Part shown: positions 10,157 to 21,600 of the stretch, in pieces | Position numbering within the stretch: the stretch's first letter is position 1 | How the letters are laid out: the number at the start of each line of letters is the position of its first letter | NCBI RefSeq assembly: GCF_030848805.1 | Contig: NC_092369.1 | Span: forward strand, 558,001 to 622,000 | Source of the DNA: Temnothorax longispinosus | Taxonomy: Eukaryota > Arthropoda > Insecta > Hymenoptera > Formicidae | Length of the DNA: 64,000 nt | Direction: 5' to 3' | Notes under the pieces: model-generated | Told to the model about the DNA's origin: nothing | The model's input: the letters and a program-made list of their open reading frames with translations, nothing else | The model's database searches: none | Position numbers and translations under genes: made by a program

Positions 10157-10904
10157 ATACAGGGTGGACCAAATAAAGCGTGACTTTCTCCAAAAATGTT
10201 GTTTCTAGAGAAAAATGTTTGAAACAAAAGATTGTTTATTGAGTTTTTGATGCCAATATGTTAAAACGTCGAAAAATTGCGTTTAAAAAAATGTCCGTGC
10301 GTACGTGGGTGCGTGCGTGTACGGATTTAATGTCCGTGGTTGCTCTAACTTCCGCAAATTTTGAGATATTGGGCTCAATTTTTTTTTAATGTAGAGTATC
10401 ATTAAAGGAAGGTTGGTATTGAATTTGGCGATAATCGGTAAAGTTCATTTTTTATAAAATTTTGAACTTTTTTATAAATGTTTGTGGTTGCTCTAACTTC
10501 CGCAAATTTTGAGATATCAAATTATTTCTAATATTAGTATATTTTTCAGTCTCTTTTACCCTTATTTCATATATAATTCCTTAAGATTTGGTTGATTATA
10601 CCCAGCTTTATACGCGATCAAAGGTCCATATGCGAAGCCCATATATGGACCATATGTAGCCTGAACTCCCAAAGTCAATATCGATTTGACATTGCGTCAA
10701 TTGTAAAAACCCCACTTGTGCTATTAACCTGACCCTTTTTCAATTCATAAAAAGGTTAAATTTAAAATTTAAAAGTGTGCAAATTAGAAACTTGCACATT
10801 GCTTCCTCTTTATTATACAGATCGCTACCATTGCTCCTATTTTATTTCGCTTGTAAAGTTTCCTCTATGAGGAAGCCAAACTGATAAATACTAATAATTA
10901 TGCA
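10157..10904. repeat. Hairpin-ended repeat family, composite copy C
   Basis: Starts at TATACAGGGTGGACC. It then carries AAAACGTCGAAAAATTGC and ATGTCCGTGCGTACG (plus orientation, as in copies A and B). Two copies of GTGGTTGCTCTAACTTCCGC follow (about 10,335 and 10,484), then the ATATGAAAT block in reverse orientation near 10,570. Next come GTGTGCAAATTAGAAACTTG (near 10,774) and the hairpin GTTTCCTCTATGAGGAAGC at 10,858-10,876. The tail CAAACTGATAAATACTAATA and ATTATGCAT matches 40,715-40,750 in reverse. It holds no gene. A TATGGACC inverted motif lies near 10,625-10,655. Confidence 0.7.
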
Positions 10905-11505
10905 TCAAATAAAATACAAGCTTTTTTTGTCGTAGTTCTTTAACAATTGCCGTATCAGTGTGTCAAACCTATTAGATGTTGAGACAGGAACACTCAGCCA
11001 GTAGTCCTTTATCCTTGCTTGTTTTGTAGGTCTTATTGATTCTGTGGGACTATTCCTTAGCCTTTTCTTAGATGTAGTGTTCCAAGGTTGCTGATCACCA
11101 AGCTCCTTTTGGTTTGGAATTTGATTTCGCTGATGAACTGTGTTCACTTTATCACGCACTGGGAGCTCACTGACCGCGTACGAGCGATTTCTGATTTTAC
11201 CAGCTCCAATGGCTGCTACATTAGTAGGGGTTTTATTACTAAACAATAGTTGCCCCCCCCCCCCAGAATCCTTGGGGCCTGCCTCCGAGGATGATAGATT
11301 GCCCGAGTCATTGCTTGGATTACCACCTGAGGTAGTCTCCATCCATTGCGTTTTATCCATTGTTCAGTTTAATTGTTAGTTTTGGTTTACCCCGTGTATT
11401 TTATTTCCCCGGTACCCTCCGGCAAGCCGGCGAGCATTCCTCAATCCGCCACCTAAGGAGGGGCCCGATGGGAATTAACTAACAACCCCACACGGGAACA
11501 CGTAG
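10905..11505 (-). pseudogene. Jockey-like element ORF1 N-terminus and 5' leader
   Basis: The minus-strand open frame from 11,360 (MDKTQWMETTSGGNPSNDSG) is polar and Gly/Ser/Asn-rich. It includes a Gly run encoded by the C-tract at about 11,251, then KKRLRNSPTESIRPTKQARI and PVSTSNRFDTL. That last motif is typical of the N-terminal ORF1 region of Jockey/I-type elements, just before the RNA-binding part. Upstream, to about 11,500, is GC-rich leader-like sequence with GCCGG palindromes. The frame ends by running into the copy C repeat. The next piece of the same ORF1 type, same strand, starts at 4774, with perhaps 70 residues missing between them (my estimate from the family). Confidence 0.75.
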
Positions 11506-11795
11506 ATAATAAAAAAAATACTTTAATGTGAAAAAATATTGATTATATAAATTCTTTTTAAAGCAAAAACATGTATATTTAAGTATTTAATACAATACTA
11601 ATAAAATATACTTTAATTAATGTCGCAGTAACTGAAGCAATTAGGCGAAAAATCATAGATAAATTATTAAAATACTCTAATGTAGTATTCAATAACATTA
11701 TCCAATTACATACATAGAAATTAAAATAAAATAATATATATAGTTTATTTTATTATCAATACTCACACACACATAGCTTATTATTTCTTTTACGC
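11506..11795. other. AT-rich gene-free spacer
   Basis: Strongly AT-rich with no open frame of note. It lies between the retrotransposon leader and the SINE target site. Confidence 0.6.
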
Positions 11796-11810
11796 ATATT
11801 TAAACATTTA

Positions 11811-11828
11811 TTATATATATATATATGT

Positions 11829-11863
<35 letters not shown>

Positions 11864-12193
11864 TATATATTCGGTTTTAGAACGTCTTTCGACGTTGTCC
11901 GATGCCTAGCTTTCGCTTCTAGGCTTTTTAGTAATTTTTTCGGTTTTTCCGCGAGATAGAGAACTATTATAGCCTAATATCGTCGCAAGCTCCAACCTGG
12001 GTTAACGTCTCTTCCGAAAGACAGAGTCCAGTCTTCTCCGCACGAGAACTGTCTTCTCATGCGCGAGAGGGTGCACAGCTTTTTTCGGAAAATTAATTCC
12101 ATGCTACATGGCTCTAGTGGACTTGAACCCTGTTCCACAGATTACGAGTCTGGCGCTCTACCATGCTCTACCACTAGACCACACTGCTCCCTT
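11811..12193 (-). mobile_element. tRNA-derived SINE with 15-bp target-site duplication
   Basis: On the minus strand the head (12,190-12,110) is tRNA-like. It has a box A-like TGGTCTAGTGG, an anticodon-arm-like CAGACTCGTAATCTG (CGT in the loop) and a box B-like GGTTCAAGTCC, i.e. an internal Pol III promoter. A 10-bp duplication (GGTAGAGCAT) enlarges the D-arm side. A unique body of about 230 bp follows, then an (AT)n tail at about 11,811-11,870. Nearly identical 15-mers flank the unit: ATATTTAAACATTTA (11,796-11,810) and ATATTTAAACTTTTA (12,194-12,208), as expected from LINE-driven insertion. Confidence 0.82.
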
Positions 12194-12208
12194 ATATTTA
12201 AACTTTTA

Positions 12209-13738
12209 CTTACAATTTAAGATCACAGGGCATGTCAAGAATTAGAAATAAACTTTTTAATTGCTACTTAGCTGCTGTGAGCAGCTATAATACTGAATGC
12301 ACTCACTAAATGCACCTATTAACATGATTGTACTTTATTGCTTATATTAACTATTAATATTATTATATAAATCAGATAAGTGTAGCAGTTCAAATAAAAA
12401 GATTTTTTCTCAAAAATCCGTTAAAAGATGCTCGTGGCTTCATAGTTCAAGAAAGCCAGAGATCTCACCCATTTAAAGTTTGAGAATAGGTTGAGGTCGT
12501 TTCGAGTTAGGTTTTATTTTTAAATATATTATTATAAATTAATATAAAAATTAATTACTTTTTTATTAAATTTCGTTTTAAATAGCGTTAGAAATTCAGA
12601 GTTTTTGCAAGATCTTTTTATAGAAAAAGATTGAAGCTAATAGCGTGAAATTATTTTGATGATTAATAAAAATTGCGTCTTTAATTTTATTTGCAAATGC
12701 GATTAAATATAACAAACCTTCTGTGGCAATTTAATCTGCTATCAGAGCAACTTAACGGAGCAACGTTTCCTGCGCTTTACTTAGCAGTCAAAAATCACCA
12801 ACTGCAAAAACACGCCAATCGGATTCTGGTTTAGCCCCGGGAAGTGTCGGGAGATTTATTGTTACGCCATTGCGGCTACAGAGAGTGGCTGGAACGTGTT
12901 GAAGGACCAAATACGTAAAGAGGATCAGCGGCTATACCCAGGAGATCTCCGTCCGGGGCCGCGCGACCTCTGATCTGAAGTTGTGACACATTTGTACGTG
13001 ACGCGAACCGACAATAGCGGATGGTGGCTCAGTTAGCGCGTGTCGTGCCTTCGCTACTCTAAATCAGAACTGATGCGCGAAAGCTGTCGGAAACGTTGCG
13101 CGCGTGTCTTGCAGTCTCGAGTCGAGATAGGACCTCATTTCCACTTCGATCACCTCCTCCATGTATAAATAACGCGAGCATTGTCTCGAAAGTGTTTAAA
13201 GCGCCCGAGAATGAAGGTGCCAGTGACGCGTTTCGCGCGAGAGCCGCGAGATAAGAAGAAAAGATCTGATTTCGCTTCGGCGAAATTATGCGGAATCGAT
13301 AAAAGAAGACAATCCGTTTAAAACGAGCGCTGATTTATTCACAATTCACTCGCGTTCGCCCATTTTTTTTTCGAGAGAGAGATACCTCATCGTCACGTAT
13401 ATCTCCCGCCTTAACTTGCAAAACTTCACTTCAACTCCGCTCTATCTCCCACTCTCTCCCTCCATTATTCTCATTATGTCTTCAAGAACTTTTTGTCAGC
13501 AATACCGTGAAACTTATCGGATGCACCGTTTAATACCCTTAAGCGACTTAACTTGACAGTATGAAATAAATGCGCATCTCTTCTCGCAAATCTCTCCTTT
13601 CTCTTTAACTTTTTCCCAGAAGTCTATTTTATTTATATCTTCATTTCAAGTTCGGAAATCAGATCAGCGACTGCAGGTTACGTGTTCACTTACACTGTTA
13701 AATATTATAAAGGATGAAATTTAAACCAATAATACTTG
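12209..13738. other. Gene-free stretch, AT-rich then CpG-rich
   Basis: AT-rich to about 12,720, then moderately CpG-rich (12,720-13,260) with no supported open frame. A pyrimidine-rich stretch lies at 13,420-13,470. No gene is seen. Confidence 0.5.
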
Positions 13739-13837
13739 ATTCCAACACGCATGGTAGTTAAAAACAGCAAAACGTTATAACTCAAGTAACTTGAGTTATA
13801 ACGTTTTGCTGTTTTTAACTACCATGCGTGTTGGAAT
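13739..13837. repeat. Perfect 99-bp palindrome (48-bp arms, 3-bp loop)
   Basis: The left arm 13,739-13,786 (ATTCCAACACGCATGGTAGT...) and right arm 13,790-13,837 are exact reverse complements, separated only by TAA. No flanking target duplication is obvious. It could be a recent fold-back element, a replication-template-switch product or an assembly artefact. Confidence 0.95.
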
Positions 13838-14350
13838 TTATTATTTTAATACAAAACAGGATTATTTTAACTTTATTAGTTAAATTAAGTTTAGTTTAAT
13901 TAACGAAAATTAATTTATATATTTAATACTTGACACACTATCAACTTGTGCTCTTTATATTTTTGATCCTCATTTTGTAATCTCGTCAAGCATTCTAATA
14001 TTTGCGTTACTTCCTTTTTCACATCTACCTTTTGAGAAGGCATTCTGAAGATGCAATAAACATTATTCCATTCTACTCGATTCTATTTCAATCGTTTTCA
14101 CGTTATTTCTCGACTCACAATTTTATATCGCGCAGCTAATTTCCGACGTGATAACTCCTGAGTATCGGATGATATCCCAACTAGATACGCTACTGAATTA
14201 TCGCCCGGAATATTGGCATCAATACGAGAAACAAGCGTGCGAGTTTGCCGGTCGGCGCGTATTCGCAAAGCAGACAGAATATCGGCCGCGTAATTTCAAT
14301 CTCCGCAATTTGCAGTTGCGCACGTACACGTGTGGATGTGCGTCTATCTA

Positions 14351-14381
14351 TACACACGCGTGCGCGCGCGCGCATGTGTAT
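14351..14381. other. Alternating purine-pyrimidine tract (Z-DNA prone)
   Basis: 31 bases of perfect pyrimidine/purine alternation, centred on GCGCGCGCGCGCG and flanked by CACA/TGTG. Such tracts favour left-handed DNA under supercoiling. Confidence 0.85.
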
Positions 14382-14512
14382 CGGTGTGGGCGGCACAAAC
14401 GAACCGGGCGGTGTGCGGTTTCATCCGCGTTTGCGTGGTCGGCGCGGAAAGAATTCGGTCGTGCAGTTTCGACCCCCTGGGGATCCGGCCGGCCAGTCGA
14501 GTCGGCCGGAGT

Positions 14513-14554
14513 TGCATGCATGCGTATACATGCGTACACATATACGTACACATA
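14513..14554. other. Second alternating purine-pyrimidine tract
   Basis: 42 bases of unbroken alternation (TGCATGCATGCGTATACATG then more), about 130 bp after the first tract and in the same CpG-rich patch. Confidence 0.85.
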
Positions 14555-17500
14555 GGCATGTACTGTCCGCAACGTATGAAGTTTGCCGGTGCAATTTCCG
14601 CCCCGCCGCCCGCCGCGGCGCGGCAAAGAATAATGTCCCCTTCCGCGTCGCGCCGCGCCGGGAAGAAGCGACGGCGCGACACCGCAGCGAATTAGTCGTA
14701 ACGAATGTTCCGCGACAAAATAGTCGGCAGCAAATCCTGCCGGTGAAACGGGGCCACTTTTTGCCCCGCGTAGAATCCGCCCCTTTGTTTAAGCAATTAC
14801 AACTTTATTTAAAGCGCGGCTCCACGACTGCCCGTTCTTTATCGCTAAGTTTCTCTGACAATAGTGTCGCCCGGCATCCTTATTGCTGGCGTTATTATTT
14901 GTGCCATGCGCTTCCATTATCCTTGCAGCCACGAGTATACCAGGATGGAGTCTTAGTTTTTTCGCGTTTCCTTCCATTTATGAATTTTCTACCCGTACTC
15001 AGAGGCAGAATCCCGGAAGACTCGACGTCTACGAAACTCAGCGAGGAACGTATTTTCTTAGACGTTAACGTTTTATTGTATCGGAAAGTTCCTCAAGGTA
15101 TGCAGTACGTTTTAATGAATTGTAATTAGCAACAATCGATCGTCTCGGTTTAAAATACACAATAAATTACGTACTGGATGCATTTTGAAAATTCTAAACT
15201 TGTTCAAATTTGCGAGAGTGAATATCTTAACAATTAAGTTGCCGTCACATATACCGGTTTACCGGTGTCTAGATAAAGAAATGGAATCGTCTTTATCTTA
15301 TCTAGATGAAAAAAATGCAAAGTATATTCATCTTCATCTTACAATAAGATAAATTTACGGATTTTTACCTTAGCTTCATCTCAGATTATTTTGAAATCAT
15401 CTACGGAAGATATTGCACATGTCATATGCAATTCGGCCGTAGAGCCGAGAATCGATACGAATCTCGACGACCGCTTACGAACGCCCGGAGGTCATTCTTT
15501 ACTTTGCAGCCGGTGCAACCGACACATTCGCAGGTGCGGAACGCCGCGCCGGTCGTGTATGTAGGACCATGGTGCACGTCCCAGAAGACCACTACCGGGT
15601 GGCCGACCAGGCTAATAATGACATAATGCGGTCGCGCGTGCAGAGGGTGCGCCGCCTATAGAGAGCCGAACGCTGTAATTAATATTAAGTATCCAAGTCC
15701 GAGATAGGTATTGCGTGTCCATATACGTCTTAGCGGGCCTTGGCGAATATGCGGATGTATGGGCACTCCAGGGGCGCGGACAAATAAGACTGTAATGGCC
15801 CTTAACGAGATACGATCGGAACGTTCATGCGGGGGATGTTTCAGGGTGCGGAATGCGCCTGACGTGCGCGCAACGAGAGCGTATGTGTGCGTATGTGACG
15901 GTCATCCGTGCAGCCGATTCGCGGATTATTCACGTACGTAATCTCGTATACGTATGTACGTACGTATGCTGCATGTTTAACGGCCTGGTCACGCGCATGG
16001 ATATTAATTCGGTTAAATCGCGGCGATAACCTCGGCAGGATGGTACGTCGACGTACTTTTATCGATTAATTGATAATGGCTCATATAATATACGAATGCG
16101 TTGACGTGTCTGCGAAGCGACAAAGACGGTCGTCGGAAATCCATAATTAATTAGCGCGCCACATTGAAAGGCTGCCCGTTTGTTGGTCGTATCTGATATC
16201 ATTTATAAGCACGATAATTAATACTGGCATCAGATTGGATCGTTGCATATAAAATGTTTTCGAAAGTGTCAGTGTTTCGCTTTTGCAAAATAAATTGAAC
16301 ATATAAAATTCTATATATAATAAATAAAATTTGCTAATAATCGAATATTACATATTTTAATCACGTTAAAATAATTCCGCTGTAAACGCGTGCTTCAATT
16401 CTCGCAAAATGTTTTTGCAGTTTTTCGAATTGTAATAAATATATAGCGCAAACGGTTGCAAAATTCAACTCTCCGCTACTCGTATAATTAATACCATTAT
16501 TTCGCGAAATCATATACAATGAAATAAATTGCGGAAGGCTGTTACGGCGGAACGTACCATTGAAAATAATCAAAATAAATCTTAAGCCCCGGCATAATCG
16601 TTATTTTAATACTACTCTGCGCTCGAGGGATGAAGCTCTCTTTCCGTCGCGCGCTCACATACATAGGCAGACACTCGCGTGGTCGCATTATTGAGCACTT
16701 CGACACGAGCGAAGAAAGCTCATCCGTGTCGACGGGTGCTTTTAGAAAACCATTAAACAGGCGTCGGCCTCGTGGCACTGGGCTTTTTCGCAGTGATTTC
16801 ACATGATTAAATCAACGAGCTGAAAAACACCATCGAAGAAACGTTTCATATTAGCATAAAAGTTAGATCTGATAGTGCATTACGATTGAGAAAGACTCGA
16901 GTAATATGAAAATTTAAAATCACTGCGTGGACTATATTCGAGATTAATCGAGATATTAGCAATAATTACAAAATTGTTGGTTAGATTAGATTAGGGTTAG
17001 GTCAGGTTAGATTAATTTATTTAGCATTTGCTAAAATTACATTAAAATATTATTTCTCGCGAATAATTTTATACCTTAAACAAGAATATATATTTTCGCT
17101 GCTAACGTTAAACGGTCGAGTGCCAGACGCAATGTTTGGGTTGAACAAAGAAAAATTCCGGCGAAATGGACCTGCGGATATTTATTCAAGCCGCGTTGCT
17201 CGGTCGTGCCGGTCTGTACTCTCGGTTCGTCGCCGAGGTGTGAGATAAAAATATATGACATTAACGCACGCCACGCCCCCGTCAACTTTTAGCATTATTC
17301 CAACGGGTTCCGCGGGTCGTCCTCTTCGTCGTCATTCCCTCGCATTACGCAGTTATCCTGTGCAACATCGTCAGGAATCGCGCAAATGTGCAACATTTGC
17401 TAAAATTGCGCGCGCGCAAGCATCAACATTATACACACAGCAGCTTTTACACGTGGTGAATCACGCGGTCGTGGATGGTCGCGCTGGGGTATGCACGTGT

Positions 17501-18668
17501 GCACTGCACGTGCGGCTGCTGGTGACTATGTGGTTCACAGGGGAAATCCCTTACGACGTGCCTTCATTTTATTTTTCGAGGTAAACGCTCGCCCGCGGAT
17601 TTACCGCGTAAACCCGAGTACGTTTTCTTCTCTCTCCTTCGCGCGCACGACGCGGTCCTTTGTTCGTTCCCGTATATTATTCGTCGTGAAAAACTGAACG
17701 CGTGCGAAGAAATTCGATATAAAGGATATAACGCGGTACGTTACGAAACTATTTACGGTCATATTTGTATCCAAAATAAATATATCATAAAAATAAATAT
17801 GCCACAAAAATAAATATTCGTAATTTACTATAATATTATGATGTGAAATGCAGTGTGTTTATTATATTATAAGATTCTTGATGGGTAACGATAAGAAATT
17901 TGAATTGTAGAAAGGGTACAGTTAAATAGTTTACTACAACAAAATATATTTACATCTATCTATAAATTATTAATTTTGCGTATAGAATCCAAATTGAAAG
18001 TGTGAACGATAGGAAATCAAATTGTTTCAGAAAATTCCGTAGTTGAATGAGGAAAATGTGTCTTCTATCTGATTATATATATACGCCTCTTCAATATACA
18101 CAGTTTTTAAGTTCTTGGCGCAACGGCTATTAAATGACCGAAGCTGCCGTACGAACTCGCGATAAACTGATCTCGCACTTACATCCGGCGCATCGGATGC
18201 ATTTGTCGGCGCAATGTATGCGAGAATTGAGTGCGGCAGGCACTCGTCGTCCGAGGCGGCAGCAACGGTGAGCTTTTGCCACCCCTTTTCTACTTTATTT
18301 GCTTGCACTGCTTTGCAGCCACGGCGCCCGCGCCGCACCGAGGCGGCAGCGACGGCGGCGGAGGTGACGGAGGCGGGAATGCGGGGTGATATTTTTCACA
18401 GAGAGCCCGGTGTGCCTTCAACTGTTATTTCAACGAAAATTCGCCAACGGCTCGCCATTGTCCCCGGTTAGTGCGGCGCTTTTGCCCCGGCTTCCACATA
18501 TTGTGCGACAATTTTTTTCTCCCCCCGTCCTCCCCGACACACCGGGCTACGCGTCGCTGCCAACGTATACGAATATGTACGTCACGATTTTTATGCTTTT
18601 GGCCCCGGCCAACCAACGGCGGATATACTTAAGGTCCGGCCGGTTGACTTGCGATCGATGAACGACGA

Positions 18669-18698
18669 GCGAAAAAAAGAAAGAAAGAAAGAAAAAAA
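18669..18698. repeat. GAAA-type microsatellite
   Basis: Purine-only run of GAAA units and A-runs. Confidence 0.85.
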
Positions 18699-21600
18699 AT
18701 ACAGTCACGCGGCGCGGCACCCGAAGGACCATCGCCACGAGATTCCGCCGAGAAGCTGACTACCGGCGCGGCGAAGTGAATTTTTGTTTCCCTGCTCTTT
18801 TTAGCGATTACGCCGAGTGGAGTGGAGTGGAACTCTGCACACCGGAATGCAGTTACTCGCGAAAATCGGGTTTATCGGAAGTCGTTGGACCTTGCTTTGC
18901 GCGCGCGCGACTTGTGCTCCCGCGAGGCCTGCATTACAAGGAACGAGAAGTAACGCGGAAGGGAAGAAGCTATAAAGTGCTTAAACTTCACCGAAACTAC
19001 AGATTTCGATAAAGTACATCCAATACGTTTATTGTTATTTGACAAATAAAAGCGGGGAATGTGAATTTGTCCAACTTAAATCAATTTCCGATTTCGAACG
19101 ATATATGTGCAATGTGGTAAATCAAATGAAATTTCATAAAAGTAAGGAACCTATCGTGGATTATTGCTTGCTGTTTATAAAACAAAAGATGAAATACGAA
19201 TATCAAAAATCGATGTCCACGCAATTAATATTTTCGAAGCTTCCTATGTGTGACACATCGTAAGGCGCTTTGTGAAAGGAACGAAGAAATATACACAGGC
19301 TTAAATAGTATAACTTGAAAGTTTAACTTTAACATTTATTGGCGTCTTTAAACTGACAATGAAGTTTGCTCATGGGCAGTGCACACAAAAACACACACAG
19401 AAAAATTAAATATTAAGTTATTTTAAAACCAAATTCCCCCATGTGTTTAACTTCGTATTTAACTTACCGCGACCTATAATTAACTAGAAAACTAGCCTCG
19501 GGTTGAAGAGATTCACGTGTCTTAAAGTTCTGTGAACGGACACACTTGACTGCCCTTCTGAGAAGACATCGAGAAGTTCTTGATAGGATATTAATTCCAA
19601 TTCGCAATTGACAATAATTTGTCATCAATTTCTTGTGTATATTTACTTTGTTATCTAAACTCTGTCTTAAAACATTCATTTAATTATTTAAAATTACATT
19701 CATTATAATACGTATAATTACCTAGGAGGGGAAAAATAAGATCTCGCCTTGCAAAAATTAAGTGCACCCAGAGAAAAATTGTACATCGTCCTAAATTTAT
19801 TTTTTATTGTATTAAGACGAACGTCGGCGGGAACGGAAACGAAAGAGGAGATCTTAATTTGTACGCCTAGGCATATCGAGGTCGGGTGGAAAATATTTTT
19901 CCCCCCCTATAAGTAAGCTTGGAAGAAGCGGGAGCAGAAGCCGTTACGAGAACCATCTTCTTAAAGAGATTAGAGCAAAATTAAATTTTTCATCGCGTCG
20001 ACCTCCCTTTAATGATGATAACCGAAAAGACGAGGATTGCTGCGCGCTGGGCGAATCCTACATTTGCATTTTATAATCTTCGAAACAGCGATATTGCGCG
20101 CGAAATGTTTTTCTGTTTACTTTTTTATCTCTCGCTTTACAAAAAACTGTAAAAATTTCTTGTCAAAAACTAGAGTGTTTACATTTCAGTATTGACATCC
20201 AACGCACTCCTCTTGCCAATTTCGGTATGGACACGGTACTGAAAATCAGATACAAGCGCAATATTTAACAAAAATGTTAAAACATGTTTTTGTGTACATA
20301 CTTGCGCTCTAAGAATAAATAGATATTAAAACCTTTTTTACGTGGTTTATTTTAAAGCAAATTTTATTTTAACAGAATTTAATAGAATCAAAATTTATCA
20401 AAACTTTTACTGAAAACAATCATTTATTTTTTCAGCAACTTGCTGTATATACGATTTGGTGCACAATGCTAGGAAGCACGAAAATAATATTAAAATTTTT
20501 CGTATTTGCATAAAGCGCATTCAACGCACGTTGAAAATATTTGTTGTTTTTATAAAAGCCTATGGCAACGTTTGTTATATAAATACTACCTGTAAATAAC
20601 AGTCTCGCAATGAGCGAGATTTAACATTGAATCGCGATATCTATCCAAAGATGCAATTCAAGAAGACCCTTTTCGCCTTGTAAGAATTTTCTCGCCAACC
20701 GAATTACTATTTTGCTCTTCGACGTCCTTCCTTGGCATCCTTCGCCTTTATTCCGCGAAAATCAAGTATTACTTGTCAGCCCCGCGGGGACGATGTCGTC
20801 TTTGATGATAGATATTGCGTTTCCCGCGTGCACGAATGGATGCCATCTTGAATTACAGCCGACCACCATGGAATTGAAATGAAAGATTTTTTTCTTATTC
20901 TTTCGCGGTTACTAAAATATATCACGTAGGTATTTGGAACAAAATAACGCTCGTAGTGATTTAGAATTTGTCAAGAAATTTAAAACAAATAAGAAATATT
21001 TTAACACTAGAAATGGTTTTTTTAACACTAGAAATTTTTTTTTTAACGAGTAATAAGCTTTTGCATATAAAACTTATTTTAACTGATTTACCACGGATAT
21101 ATTTTTAATAAAGGTCTTTTAATAGACTTTTCAAGAAATTTATATAAATTTCCGTCTTTTCTAATTAATAACACAATATTCCCGAATAATATTATTTGAA
21201 ATAAACTTCCACTGCAAGAGGGTAAATATATTCGTGGTTAAAATAATAAATTTTATTGAGACATATATATATTTAATAGCGATATATCAACGTGATATAA
21301 TTTATAGCGAAATCATTTAGCCAGACACGAAGATAACGCACGCGCGCGTATATCGAAAACAATTTTATCACACAGTCTCTCGCCAAATGCGGTATGTATC
21401 AGTATTAATTTTGCGTTAATTTACGATAATATAAATTTCAATTAAGCATGCCTTATGTGCCGGCACGCCCACGGCTGCGCGGGCGCCTCGTCACAATGCC
21501 AGCGCGATTTCACAATGCGGTTCGTCAGAAATCCATCGCAACAACCGCACGGCACAATTAAATCCCAGTTACGTATATGCCCCCGTATCATGGCATGCGT

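Noticed and set aside
12105..12193. A functional tRNA-Thr (CGT) gene
   Set aside because: The anticodon arm and promoter boxes look right, but the T-stem pairs poorly, a 10-bp duplication disrupts the D-arm side, and the head is joined to a body, tail and target duplication, which makes it a SINE.
14245..15129. 294-codon plus-strand open frame
   Set aside because: CpG-rich DNA with simultaneous open frames on both strands, no recognisable domain, and alternating purine-pyrimidine low complexity inside it.
16979..17014. Telomere or telomere-fusion site
   Set aside because: Only a few degenerate TTAGG-like units in the middle of ordinary sequence.
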